The notes under the pieces: generated by a model
Seen by the model: the letters and a program-made list of their open reading frames with translations, nothing else
Database searches by the model: none
Told to the model about the DNA's origin: nothing
Position numbers and translations under genes: made by a program
Shown here: one piece after another, positions 1 to 8,972 of the stretch
Layout of the letters: each line of letters starts with the position of its first letter
Position numbering within the stretch: the stretch's first letter is position 1
Assembly: GCA_025354405.1 (NCBI GenBank)
Contig: JANXMY010000150.1
Location: forward strand, 85,411 to 149,410
DNA from: Armatimonadota bacterium
Lineage (GTDB): Bacteria; Armatimonadota; Armatimonadia; Armatimonadales; Capsulimonadaceae
Direction: 5' to 3'
Length of the DNA: 64,000 nt

Positions 1-1402
1 ACGCGTAATGCTCCCAGAAATGCTGGCAGTACCAAGCATTTGCGGTCTTGTTCCAGTTCCAGCCCATGCCACCTGCAATGTTGTGAGACATCCGCAGAGC
101 CCAGCCGTGTGAAGACAAAGACCCATCCGGCTTCGCCATCTCTTTCGACGCCTGAGTGGCCTCGCGCCAAGCAGGGATCTGACTTTCGACCAAAGCGAAT
201 AGCGGCAGATGGCACTCGGAAAGATTGGTCACTTCGGCAGGCCAGTAGTTCATCTGAATATTGATGTCGGTATGGTAGTCACTGGACCAGGCCGGGGTGT
301 TGCTGTCGTTCCAAAGTCCCTGAAGGTTCGCGGGCAGGCTGCCGGGCCGGGAACAGGAAATCAGCAGATACCGGCCATATTGGAACAGAAGCTGCTCCAG
401 TTCCGGGTCATTCCCCGCCGCCGCCAGCCTTTTGCGCTGATCAGTCGGCAGCATTCGCGCTTCGGGTGATGACTGGCCCAGGTCAAGATGAACACGGCTG
501 AACAGAGAGTGGTAGTCCTGCCGATGAGCCGCTTTCAGCGTCTCATAGGACTTGGTGGAGGCTGCATTAACCTGCTGGATAATATGCGGCAGCGGATCTG
601 CGCCACTCGTATAGTGCCGCGCCCGGTTCATGACGTAACTTGTGCCGGTCCCAAGCAAGAGTGTCACATTGTTACAGCCGTGAAATTCGAGTGTCGTTCC
701 TGAGACTGTCACCGTCCCTCCTTGGTGCAGAATCGTGAGACAGGCCGCATACTTCAGACCATTAGCCAGTGCGCCAACTGACGAAATCCTACTGCCGCTC
801 GCAGTGATTACGGCGGTGTGAGCATCCGTCAGGCTGAGCGCCCCAGTGTACGCACCAGGTTTATCAGCAGTCAAATGGACAATCAAAGCTTGGTCGGGAT
901 GGCTGACAAAATACTCGCGGCGATAGGTGATCCCATTCGCCTGATAACTCACATGAGCTAGCGCATTTCCAATATCGAGGTCGCGCCGGTAATGAGTCGC
1001 GTTGTCGGCCCCCGCCAGCGTCAGATGAATATCGCCAAACGCCTGGTAGCTGCCCATGGCGCCGTAATCGCCGGACAGGTTTTCGTCGCCGGTCCAGAGA
1101 CTGTCTTCGTTGAAGACAATCCGTTCGTCGGCAATACCGCCGAAAATCAACCCTCCCATCCGGCCATTGCCGATAGGAAGCGCTTCATTCATCGCATTCG
1201 TGGCTGGCTGGTTGTACCAGAGTGTCAGCGCTCCCGTTGGCGGCGCATTGGTGTGGTCTGACTGCATCGTATTTCCTTTGCTGACGTTGATGACGTTGAC
1301 AACCGGTGCGGCAGAACAAGTCAATGTGCCGCAGATCAGCAGTAACAAGCCCAGGTGATAACCGAAGTAAGATTGGGTGATATTCATATTCGTGTGGTGC
1401 AT
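1..1402 (-). CDS. GH95 family glycoside hydrolase (alpha-L-fucosidase-like), C-terminus outside window
   Basis: The reverse strand from about 1402 down to base 1 is one open frame that the ORF track misses because its stop lies outside the window. It starts with a signal-peptide-like segment (hydrophobic GLLLLICGTLTCSAAP). A GH95 N-terminal beta domain follows (WYNQPA, LPIGNGRMGGLIFG, FNEDSLWTG), then the hallmark region YGRYLLISCSRPGSLPANLQ followed by GLWN and MNYWPAE. GH95 enzymes remove alpha-1,2-L-fucose (or L-galactose) from glycans outside the cytoplasm. The catalytic residues of the C-terminal half are not visible. Start is uncertain: ATG at 1402 or the in-frame ATG at 1387; neither has a good Shine-Dalgarno. 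Family call is firm, substrate is inferred. Confidence 0.9.
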   Translation of the reverse strand, partial: MHHTNMNITQSYFGYHLGLLLLICGTLTCSAAPVVNVINVSKGNTMQSDHTNAPPTGALTLWYNQPATNAMNEALPIGNGRMGGLIFGGIADERIVFNEDSLWTGDENLSGDYGAMGSYQAFGDIHLTLAGADNATHYRRDLDIGNALAHVSYQANGITYRREYFVSHPDQALIVHLTADKPGAYTGALSLTDAHTAVITASGSRISSVGALANGLKYAACLTILHQGGTVTVSGTTLEFHGCNNVTLLLGTGTSYVMNRARHYTSGADPLPHIIQQVNAASTKSYETLKAAHRQDYHSLFSRVHLDLGQSSPEARMLPTDQRKRLAAAGNDPELEQLLFQYGRYLLISCSRPGSLPANLQGLWNDSNTPAWSSDYHTDINIQMNYWPAEVTNLSECHLPLFALVESQIPAWREATQASKEMAKPDGSLSSHGWALRMSHNIAGGMGWNWNKTANAWYCQHFWEHYA

Positions 1403-1438
1403 CCCATTTTATGTCCCACTAGAAAGTGAGTGTTTTGG

Positions 1439-1951
1439 TCAGTCGGGCGGCCTTTTTGTCAGGCCGTCCATTTTCCTTGTCTGCCATTGCTGCCGGAGCG
1501 TGGCCGGCGGCAAATACTTCGGGCTGCTATGCAGACGCTCCTTATTGTACCAGTATCGATGCGTTTCCAGCTGCACACGGGCTTCTTGAACTAAGGCGAA
1601 TACTTCGCGGTTTAGCAGTTCATCGCGCAGCTTGCCGTGAAAGCTCTCCGCAAATCCGTTCTGCCCCGGACAGCCCGGACCAGGATGAGGCTTTATTGGG
1701 ATAGTGCGGGGCCGAGCCGTTTTGTTTCAGCCACTCCCGTACTTCGGCGGCGATGAACTTCGGGCCGTTAGATGAACTTCGGGCCGTTAGATGCTAAAGA
1801 CGTCATTACTGCGTATCGCTGCGAACGAAGCAAGGGGTGCCCCAAAACAGGAACAGCCGCTCCAATGCTTCCAGCATAGCATAGCTTGGCTTGTCAGAGA
1901 CACGCTCACGCTCACCGAAAGCCACTCGCGAGTGAACTCGTCTAGATGGCT
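1439..1951 (-). pseudogene. IS3-family (orfB) transposase remnant with several frameshifts
   Basis: Joining three reverse-strand frames gives a typical IS3/IS150-type DDE integrase core. The pieces are DEFTREWLSVSVSVSLTSQ, then LERLFLFWGTPCFVRSD, then SNGPKFIAAEVREWLKQNG, then PGQNGFAESFHGKLRDELLN ending HSSPKYLPPATLRQQW and a stop. At least three frame changes and a missing N-terminal half show the gene is dead. One break coincides with a 19-bp tandem duplication. It lies between the GH95 gene and an ABC permease, so it marks an old insertion site. No terminal repeats could be assigned. Confidence 0.85.
1752..1789. repeat. 19-bp tandem duplication inside the transposase remnant
   Basis: The unit gatgaacttcgggccgtta occurs twice head to tail. 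It duplicates the SNGPKF codons of the dead transposase and shifts the frame, which is consistent with replication slippage after inactivation. Confidence 0.9.
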
Positions 1952-2069
1952 CCCTATTATACCGCGCTTGCCCCCTTCTGCCAATGGGGAGGATTCCTTC
2001 CACCTCCTGCCGTATCTTCTCCCCAAATGCCGCACCTCGGCCCGGCGGCGATGAAGGAGACCTTTCCCA

Positions 2070-3776
2070 ATGGTGAACTGGACCCTGGACAACCCGGTGG
2101 TGACGAAGGAGCTGCGCGGGCGGATGCGTGGGGCGCGGACGTACTGGCTGCTGTTTGGGTATCTGTTTCTGCTCTCTCTGCTGTTCTTCTTCTGGTACTT
2201 AGGCTGGTGGAGTTCCCATGCCAATGCGATGCAGAACGGGGCGGCTTCGGCGGGGTTTACAGCGGGGCGGATGTTCTTCAAGGTGCTCTTTTATGCCCAG
2301 GCGGTGATGATCGCGCTGATCACGCCGGCTCTGACTGCCGGGGCGATCTCGGTGGAGCGGGAGCAGCGGACATTTGAGATGCTGCGGAGCACGGTCCTGA
2401 AGCCGCGCTCGATCGTCTGGGGCAAGCTGGTGTCGTCGGTGTCGTTTGTGGTGCTGCTGCTGACCTCCTCCCTGCCGCTTGTCTCGCTGTGCTTTCTGCT
2501 GGGCGGGGTGTCGCCGGGAGAGGTGTTCTTCGCCTATCTGCTGCTGGCGGGGGATGCGTTCCTGTTCGGCGCGATCGGCCTCTGCTGGTCGGCTTATGCG
2601 GCGAATACGGCGACGGCGACGGTGTTGTCCTATGCGACTTTGATCGCGTTCTTCGTGGCGACGTTCCCCTTCGCGATTCCCGCACTCGACGACGGCGGCA
2701 ATGTGCCGTTTTACGGGCTGTGCGCTTTGAACCCGGTGGGGGCGGTGACGGGGGCGGTCATGCCGGAGCATTACTTTGGATGGACTCTGCCCGCCTGGGT
2801 CCCGGCCCTCTTGCTGAACGGCACCCTGAGCCTGCTTCTGGTGCTGGCCTGCATCAACCGTCTGGAAGACTATCCGGCCCGGCGGGCGTCTGCCCTCCGG
2901 GGCGTGACTCTGCTGTTTGGTGGTCTGCTTATGTTTTTCGGCGAAGGCATCGTGCTGGGGTCTGGGCCGATGGCCGGTGTGCCGGCCTCTACACTGGCGA
3001 TGCTGGCTCTGGCGATCCCGTGTACGCTGCTGCTGCTGTTCGTGCCGGTACTGGTGACCGGCGACCGGGAGGATTGGAAGACGGCGGCCAGCTGGCCGCT
3101 GCGGGTGTTTCGCTCCGCGACGCTGCCGTCCGGCCTGCCCCTTGCCCTGCTGCTGACGGCGCTGTTGGTCGGAATCTCTTTTCTTGCATCCCACTTCGCG
3201 TTCCAGCCGCTCTCTATGGCCATGAATCGGGTGCAGAATTTTCCTGCTCCTCTCCAATCTGCCGCGGCCGCTGCCGGGACAAATCCGAATTTGCTGGTAG
3301 ATATGTTCGAGCAGGCGGGGCTGATGCTGCTCCTTGTGGCCATCGGCATCGCTGGTGTGGGATATCTTCTGTCGGTGCTGCTGGGAAACCGATGGTCATC
3401 GCTGACTCTGCTCTACACTGGCCTGCTTCTGGCAGTCTCGCTGCCATTTTTCTCCTATGCCAATCTCAGCGGCACGGATGCTCGTGAAGCCGCGAGCAGC
3501 CCGGCGATCAACACGCTCTTCTTCTGTCCCTATGTGCCTCTGGTGCAATTGACGGAGCCGCTGACGAGCAATCTCTACAAAGACACAGCCATTCCGGGGA
3601 TGATCGGGTACGGGGTAGTTCCTCTGTGGATCGGAACCGGAGGCCTCTATCTGACGCTGGGGCTGGTGTCGTATGGGGTGGCTTTTCTGGTGGTGAGGCG
3701 AAAGAGACCGCACCCCGGCGTGACTGCCGACCCTGGCGCAACTGCACCCGGCCTCCTTCAGAAAGGCGAGGGGTAG
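2070..3776 (+). CDS. ABC-2 type transporter permease subunit
   Basis: A 568-residue polytopic membrane protein. The N-terminal MVNWTLDNPVVTKELRGRMR followed by an aromatic membrane helix is typical of ABC-2 permeases, in which the NPVxxKEL motif precedes the first helix. About ten to twelve hydrophobic segments follow. The motif SVEREQRTFEMLRSTVLKPR after helix 2 is the usual ABC-2 cytoplasmic loop (ExExGTxExL-like). A GGAG ribosome site lies 10 nt before the ATG. No ATP-binding partner is present in the window, so its ATPase must be encoded elsewhere or have been lost when the upstream IS inserted. Substrate unknown. Confidence 0.85.
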   Translation: MVNWTLDNPVVTKELRGRMRGARTYWLLFGYLFLLSLLFFFWYLGWWSSHANAMQNGAASAGFTAGRMFFKVLFYAQAVMIALITPALTAGAISVEREQRTFEMLRSTVLKPRSIVWGKLVSSVSFVVLLLTSSLPLVSLCFLLGGVSPGEVFFAYLLLAGDAFLFGAIGLCWSAYAANTATATVLSYATLIAFFVATFPFAIPALDDGGNVPFYGLCALNPVGAVTGAVMPEHYFGWTLPAWVPALLLNGTLSLLLVLACINRLEDYPARRASALRGVTLLFGGLLMFFGEGIVLGSGPMAGVPASTLAMLALAIPCTLLLLFVPVLVTGDREDWKTAASWPLRVFRSATLPSGLPLALLLTALLVGISFLASHFAFQPLSMAMNRVQNFPAPLQSAAAAAGTNPNLLVDMFEQAGLMLLLVAIGIAGVGYLLSVLLGNRWSSLTLLYTGLLLAVSLPFFSYANLSGTDAREAASSPAINTLFFCPYVPLVQLTEPLTSNLYKDTAIPGMIGYGVVPLWIGTGGLYLTLGLVSYGVAFLVVRRKRPHPGVTADPGATAPGLLQKGEG

Positions 3777-3781
3777 GAGTA

Positions 3782-4064
3782 GGGTGCGCTGCTTGCTGCG
3801 CCCTCTTGAAAGGATGCGTAAGCAAAGAGGGCGGGGGCAAGCCCCGCCCCTACGGGGTGAAAATTGTAGGGGCGGGTGAAGAGTAATTACGAGCCGCCAC
3901 GGATTGGAAATCCGAGGCTGAGAAAAGCCCAGCGTCCAGGGGACGCAATAGGAAGCCAGAAATCCGCCCGTCACGCTCTGAACGTCGCTTCGACGGTGGG
4001 CACTTTCCAGCCTCGGATTTCCAATCCGTGGCTCTTGACTGGGCGCAGCAAGCAGCGCCCCTAC
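3782..4064. repeat. Composite nested palindromic element, copy 1
   Basis: The element begins 5 nt after the permease stop. Outer arms are gcgctgcttgctgcgc (3786-3801) and gggcgcagcaagcagcgccc (4041-4060). Inside lies a second inverted repeat, cacggattggaaatccgagg (left arm, 3898-3917) and cctcggatttccaatccgtg (right arm, 4011-4030). A GC-rich hairpin around gggcaagcccc also occurs near 3834. The same nested arrangement recurs at 42517-42741, where the core is inverted. The stop codon of the convergent mannosidase gene falls at the right edge. Confidence 0.85.
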
Positions 4065-6577
4065 AGCGTCCGAACGACGAGCCGCCCACGCAGATCCTCC
4101 ACCGTCTGCAGTGTTTCGTCTTTCGCGATGGTCAGTGTCTGAGTCTCGCCCGGCTGGAGATGAAAGAAGTTGTCTTCCAGGCCTTCCAGCGGGAGGTTGT
4201 CACTCCGGCGCAGCCAGACATACGGCGCGAAGCGTTTAGCGGAGACTTGTACCGAAAACGCAGATGCGCCATTCTCCGTGACTTCCAACGAGAGGCCGGG
4301 GGCGGAGAGCTGCAGGTCCTTCGGCTCGGCCAAAAGCAGGATGTTCTTGGCAGTGATCATGCCGTCGCTTGACGTGAACTTGGCGGACACAAATACTTCA
4401 CGTGGACGACTCAGGCCAGCGGAGAGATCAGACGTCGCCACGACCGCCGCTACGTTGGCCCCCACGGAAACGTCGGTTGTCGCCGCAGCGAGCGTTTCAC
4501 CGTCGAACGTTGCCAGCAAGATTTCCACTGAGCCGCTGAGCGGCGTCTGCAGGTCGCTGACCAGGTGCGCGGTGACAGTTCCCCCATTCCATACCAGGGA
4601 CAGCAGTACCGGGGCGTAGAACTTCTTGCAGGCGAAGTATGCGGCCTTCGGCTCTCCCTCGGAATCGATCACCGCCCAGGACTGCGTGGGCCAGCAGTCA
4701 TTGATCTGCCAGAACAAAGTCCCCCAGTTGCGGCCTTTCAGACGGCGATAATGCTCGACCCCGTACTTGAGTGCTTCGGCCTGGTTGAGCTGGCTGTAGT
4801 AAACCAGATCTTCCAGATTTTGCGCTTCGGGATAGTGCAGGGCAATATAGCTGAGGTAAATCTCGTAGCCCTTGCGCGTCTTGTCGTGCCAGCGGACGGC
4901 GGCAGAATTCGGCGTCTTGTCTTCCGGCGCGAGGCATTTGTCCCAGGCCGCCATCCCGCAGGAAGACGCAAAGCCGAACTCAGAGCAGAACCGGCTGTTG
5001 TCGTCCGTGTAAAAGGTCCAGTCGCCTTTGCCATGCCAGACTTCCCAGTTGTGAACATCCCCGAAGTTCGGGTCATTCGGGAACGCCCCGCCGTAGGGGG
5101 AACCGGGCCAGTAAGGGGTTTTAGGGTCCTCCGCGGCCAGCACCGCCGGCAGGACCTCGTGGTACAGATGCTCGCCCAGCAGCCGTGCCGGTTTCATATC
5201 CTTCCAGTCATCGGCAAACATCGTGTGGTTTTCGTTGTTCCCGCACCAGAGCGCGAGGCAGGGGTGGTTGCGGATACGCCGGACCGCCGCAGTCGCTTCA
5301 ATCCGGGCCGCTTCGGCGTAGTCGCCGGTGTCGGGGTGGTAGGCACAGGCGTAGGGGAAGTCCTGCCAGACGAGAATGCCGAGTTGATCGCAAATGTCGT
5401 AAAAGTCTTCACTCTCGTAAAGGCCGCCGCCCCAGATACGGAGCATGTTAAACCCGGCATTTTTCGCCTGCGTGATGCGCGTGCGTAATTGCTCTTTGGT
5501 GATTTTACCGGGATAGGAGCCATCAGGGATCCAGTTTGCACCCTTGATATAGGTGTCAATGCCGTTCACACGGAACTTGAAGCCTTCGCCTTTGCCGTCG
5601 GCGTCGGGTTCGCGGATAAGTGCGATCGTGCGGAGGCCTATTTTTGCTTCAAGTTCGTCAACCCTCTGGGTATCAGCAATAGCTAACCATATTGAATATG
5701 TGACAGGCTTATCGATTGACCATAGCTGAGGGAGGGTGACAGTAAGCTTTGCCTGAACCTTGCTCTGCCCCGGCAGTATGCGAATACTCCTTGGCTGGCT
5801 ATATGCAATGTCATCACCGACCCTTGGTATAGCTGCCGTTAACAACCCAACACGCTCTTCCGCACCCGGTGCCCGCTCCACATCCACCGTCACCGTCACA
5901 ATCGCTTTGTTGTCCTCGACAAACTCGACATCGTACTTCCAGTCGGTGATCCGTGCGACCGGCACCGTCACCAGCTCTACTTTCTGCCACAGGCCGCAGC
6001 CGAGAAGCTCCGGCCCCCAGTCCCAGCCGTACATATACTGCGCTTTGCGGACAAACGAGCGCGGTCCCCAGTGGAACCAGTCGGGTTTGGCGGAATCGTT
6101 GCCGGCAGCATCCCAGGCGGCATGACGCTCGCGCCCGACACGGAGGGCGGCGGAGAAGGTGACGCGCAGGGTGTTCTCGCCGGGTTTCAGACGGCCCCCG
6201 ACCTGGAACTCATGGGGGATGTACATATTCTCTGTGCGGCCCAGAAACTCGCCGTTCAGGGCGATCTCGCCCACCGTATCTATGCCGTGAAAGATAAGAT
6301 AGGCATGGGACGGGGCGGGGTCTGAAACTTCAAAAGTGGTTTCGTAGACGAAGTCGGTTTCGTCCACCCAGGCGACGGCCCGCTCGTTCATCCGGAGGAA
6401 TGGATCGGGAATCGCCCCGGCTTTAAGTAGGTCCAGATGGACATGGCCGGGCACCGTCGCCGGCAGCCAGGGCAGCTTGGTCGTAGGGGAGCCGCCGGGC
6501 CGGGTGATGTCGGTGAAGCGCCAGTTGGCGGTGATCTCTTGCCGTGTGACTTGCATCGTATTTTCGGAATATGGCAT
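4061..6577 (-). CDS. Beta-mannosidase, glycoside hydrolase family 2
   Basis: An 838-residue GH2 enzyme hydrolysing terminal beta-D-mannose residues. The N-terminal jelly-roll sugar-binding domain (ITANWRFTDI..., LPATVPGHVHLDLL) is followed by an Ig-like domain and a TIM barrel (GANWIPDGSYPGKIT, NMLRIWGGGLYESEDFYD). The acid/base glutamate lies in WCGNNENH (about residue 449) and the nucleophile in FCSEFGFAS (about residue 533). Start chosen at 6577 because CAGGAG sits 8 nt upstream; the longer ORF start at 6616 lies in a palindromic repeat. No signal peptide is seen, so it is probably cytoplasmic and acts on imported manno-oligosaccharides. It converges with the ABC permease. Confidence 0.93.
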   Translation of the reverse strand: MPYSENTMQVTRQEITANWRFTDITRPGGSPTTKLPWLPATVPGHVHLDLLKAGAIPDPFLRMNERAVAWVDETDFVYETTFEVSDPAPSHAYLIFHGIDTVGEIALNGEFLGRTENMYIPHEFQVGGRLKPGENTLRVTFSAALRVGRERHAAWDAAGNDSAKPDWFHWGPRSFVRKAQYMYGWDWGPELLGCGLWQKVELVTVPVARITDWKYDVEFVEDNKAIVTVTVDVERAPGAEERVGLLTAAIPRVGDDIAYSQPRSIRILPGQSKVQAKLTVTLPQLWSIDKPVTYSIWLAIADTQRVDELEAKIGLRTIALIREPDADGKGEGFKFRVNGIDTYIKGANWIPDGSYPGKITKEQLRTRITQAKNAGFNMLRIWGGGLYESEDFYDICDQLGILVWQDFPYACAYHPDTGDYAEAARIEATAAVRRIRNHPCLALWCGNNENHTMFADDWKDMKPARLLGEHLYHEVLPAVLAAEDPKTPYWPGSPYGGAFPNDPNFGDVHNWEVWHGKGDWTFYTDDNSRFCSEFGFASSCGMAAWDKCLAPEDKTPNSAAVRWHDKTRKGYEIYLSYIALHYPEAQNLEDLVYYSQLNQAEALKYGVEHYRRLKGRNWGTLFWQINDCWPTQSWAVIDSEGEPKAAYFACKKFYAPVLLSLVWNGGTVTAHLVSDLQTPLSGSVEILLATFDGETLAAATTDVSVGANVAAVVATSDLSAGLSRPREVFVSAKFTSSDGMITAKNILLLAEPKDLQLSAPGLSLEVTENGASAFSVQVSAKRFAPYVWLRRSDNLPLEGLEDNFFHLQPGETQTLTIAKDETLQTVEDLRGRLVVRTL

Positions 6578-6598
6578 GGGCTTCTCCTGAAGAATATG

Positions 6599-6813
6599 GA
6601 ACCCACCCCGCAGCAAGCTGCGACCCTCCCGAAACGGGAGGGTGGACGGGAAGGGGACAGGGTGTTCATCTATGCAACGAGAAGCGTATTTAAGAGCCTA
6701 TCTCAAGAAGACAGGACTCAACAAATCTTTTCCCGCTCACCCTCCCGTTGTACCCGCTGTCGAGGCCCTGGGAGCAGGGGCGGGAGGGTCGCAGCTTGCT
6801 GCGGGGTGGGTTC
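6599..6813. repeat. 215-bp element with perfect 33-bp inverted terminal arms
   Basis: Left arm gaacccaccccgcagcaagc... (6599-6631) is the exact reverse complement of the right arm ...gcttgctgcggggtgggttc (6781-6813). The interior is non-coding and contains a further cgggaggg hairpin. The element fills the whole gap between the mannosidase start and the MFS stop codon. Its arms carry the GCAGCAAGC core shared with other repeats in the window. No target duplication was recognised. Confidence 0.9.
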
Positions 6814-8073
6814 TTATATCCCTTCCCCCATCTCTCGCCGCCGTGCGAGGGCAAACAAGAAGCAGACGCTCATTACCAGGCCCGCACACCAGTAGGGGGC
6901 GGTCTGGCCGACGTGGCGGTACAGATAACCCGCTGTCGCGGGGCCGGTGGCGCGGGCCAGGCTGTCGAAGGACGCCGAGAGACCGAGTGCGGCTCCCTGC
7001 GCAGTCGCTTTACGCGAGACCAGGGCGCGGAGGGAAGGGGAGTTCAGGCCGCTGCCGAGAGCGATGGGAATCATCGGCCCGATCAGCAGAATCGACAGCA
7101 GCGGCGCGAGCGGGAAAAAGAGAAAGCCCAGTGCCATCAGGCCGATCCCGACCACGATCAAATGGGCTTCGCCATACTTTTTTACCAGGGGCCGAATTAA
7201 AAAGCCCTGAACTATCACAATCAAGACGCCGATATAAGCAAAGACGCCCCCTGCTACCGCGGTATCATTGGTGAAGTGAAAATGCTGCTTCAAGTAGGCT
7301 GTGAATGTGCCTTCCAAGTTGCCGAAGGCGAAAGTGACGGCGAAAGTCAGCAGATATAGAAAGCCGATGGGGCCGCGTACGGCCTGGACCATCAAATTTA
7401 CTCTTGCGGGCAGACCTGATTTCCGCGGCTCCGCGGTTTCCGCGGGGCGTACTGGCTCGGGCAAATACCGCCAGATATAGACGGCGTTGACCAGGGCCAG
7501 AAGCGCCGAAAAATAGAGCGGCCAGGCGAGTCCAAACTGTCCCAGGAGGCCACCGAGTGCCGGGCCGAAGATGAAGCCGACGCCGAAGGCCGCGCCGAGG
7601 TAGCCCAGGCCCATCGCGCGCAGCTTAGGCGGCGTGATGTCTGCCGCATAGGCCTGTGCGACGGCAATCGACGCCGAAGAGAAGATTCCCGCCAGTATCC
7701 GTGCGGCGAACTGGCCGCTGAGCGAGTCCGTCGAAAGGCCAAACAGGGCATAGAACAGGGCATCGCCAATCAAGGAGCCGATCAAAATCGGTTTGCGACC
7801 AATTCGATCCGACAGGCTGCCCCAGAACGGGGCGAACAAGAATTGCATCAGGGCGTAGGCGGCGGTCAGCCAGCCGCCGTACTCGCCGATGCGCGAGTCC
7901 TGAGCCGCGGCGATAGTATGCGGCAGGTGCAGACCGCGCTGAACATATTCGGGGACCAGCGGAATGATCACGCTGAAGCCCACAATATTGATCATCACAG
8001 CCAGCGCCAGCAGGGCAAGCTGGACATGCATCTGCTTATCTTCAGGACTGAGGGCTTTTTTGGGGTCGGGCAT
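6814..8073 (-). CDS. MFS transporter, TetA-like (DHA1) drug/H+ antiporter family
   Basis: About 419 residues with the usual 12 transmembrane segments. Motif A (GSLSDRIGRKPILIG) follows TM2, and the TetA-type spacing (NIVGFSVIIPLVPEYV in TM1, GAAFGVGFIFGPALGGLLG in TM5) is clear. This family exports drugs or small metabolites using the proton gradient. The ORF track extends to 8340, but the start MPDPKK at 8073 is preferred: GGAGA precedes it and the longer form would run through the divergent lepB promoter. Its substrate cannot be told from sequence; tetracycline should not be assumed. Confidence 0.88.
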   Translation of the reverse strand: MPDPKKALSPEDKQMHVQLALLALAVMINIVGFSVIIPLVPEYVQRGLHLPHTIAAAQDSRIGEYGGWLTAAYALMQFLFAPFWGSLSDRIGRKPILIGSLIGDALFYALFGLSTDSLSGQFAARILAGIFSSASIAVAQAYAADITPPKLRAMGLGYLGAAFGVGFIFGPALGGLLGQFGLAWPLYFSALLALVNAVYIWRYLPEPVRPAETAEPRKSGLPARVNLMVQAVRGPIGFLYLLTFAVTFAFGNLEGTFTAYLKQHFHFTNDTAVAGGVFAYIGVLIVIVQGFLIRPLVKKYGEAHLIVVGIGLMALGFLFFPLAPLLSILLIGPMIPIALGSGLNSPSLRALVSRKATAQGAALGLSASFDSLARATGPATAGYLYRHVGQTAPYWCAGLVMSVCFLFALARRREMGEGI

Positions 8074-8172
8074 CGAGGGCAAGGTCTCCGGCAAAGTCGT
8101 TATGGGTTCAGTATACCCCAGTCGGCTGCGCCGTGTATTGACCGCGCGGCCAATTGAAAATCTGACTGCCCC

Positions 8173-8202
8173 TTGAAAAAAACGAAACGTCGGTGCTATA
8201 GT
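8173..8202 (+). promoter_or_regulatory. Sigma-70-type promoter for signal peptidase gene
   Basis: TTGAAA (8173-8178), an 18-nt spacer, then TATAGT (8197-8202). It lies about 60 nt before the lepB start and is divergent from the MFS gene, whose own candidate -10 (TATACT on the reverse strand) is at 8110-8115. Confidence 0.65.
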
Positions 8203-8264
8203 GATGGAGGATTCCCGTCTTCCACCGGTGAATGTTTCCCCCGCAGCCTCCACCCTGGAAAGAT

Positions 8265-8825
8265 ATGACCACTTTGCGAGTTTTACGCTGGAAGACATCT
8301 CTGCGCCGCCCGATGCCCCGGCGCTCCCTGGCCGTCTCACAGACGGAGCAGGTGGTACTGGGGGCTTTGCTGGCAGTCGCAGCCACGCTGTTTGTGATGC
8401 AGGGGTTCTGCGTCTCCGGCGAGTGTATGCAGCCGCATCTGTTTACGGGGCAGCGTGTGCTGGCGAACAAGCTGGCATATCACTTTGCCGCTCCGCATCG
8501 GGGCGATATCGTGATTTTCGATTATCCGAAGGACACGCGCCAGATTTTCGTTAAACGTGTTATTGGTTTGCCTGGCGAGACAGTGGAAATTCGGGATGGT
8601 CTCGTGACGATTGACGGCAAACCGCTGGCAGAGCCTTACAAGACCTTCACAGCCCATGGGGATATGGCTCCGCAGTTCGTGCCGCATGACCAGTTTTTTA
8701 TGATGGGGGACAATCGAGACGTTTCCGATGACAGCCGCTACTGGGGCAATTTGCCGCGCTATGATATTATTGGACGCGCCGTTGCCTGCTACTGGCCTTT
8801 ACAGAGTTTTCATGCGCTTCGCTGA
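8265..8825 (+). CDS. lepB: Signal peptidase I with Cys in the place of the catalytic Ser
   Basis: A 186-residue membrane-anchored leader peptidase with one N-terminal transmembrane helix (VVLGALLAVAATLFVMQGF). Box B reads VSGECMQPHL, where the family has SMxPTL, so the serine nucleophile is Cys at about residue 54. The general-base lysine is kept in FVKRVIGLPGE (about residue 97). Box E is intact (GDNRDVSDDSRYWG). The enzyme cleaves signal peptides of exported proteins at the outer face of the inner membrane. Start chosen at 8265 behind GGAAAG; the ORF-track start lies 11 codons upstream. Another signal peptidase could exist elsewhere in the genome. Confidence 0.9.
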   Translation: MTTLRVLRWKTSLRRPMPRRSLAVSQTEQVVLGALLAVAATLFVMQGFCVSGECMQPHLFTGQRVLANKLAYHFAAPHRGDIVIFDYPKDTRQIFVKRVIGLPGETVEIRDGLVTIDGKPLAEPYKTFTAHGDMAPQFVPHDQFFMMGDNRDVSDDSRYWGNLPRYDIIGRAVACYWPLQSFHALR

Positions 8826-8972
8826 GAGAAGCGCCCTGTTTTTGGAAACAACTCCCCTGCCTTGTGGCAGTGGGCAGATTGCCATAAAGTTTATGTCCGA
8901 CCACTGACAATTCACAGGGGATAGGGCAATTTGAGTTCGTGACGGAAGTATTTAAGGAATTCGGAGTTATTT

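Noticed and set aside
2199-3257. 352-residue reverse-strand ORF opposite the ABC permease
   Set aside because: Arg/Gln/His-rich composition typical of an antisense shadow of a GC-rich gene; no domain or ribosome site.
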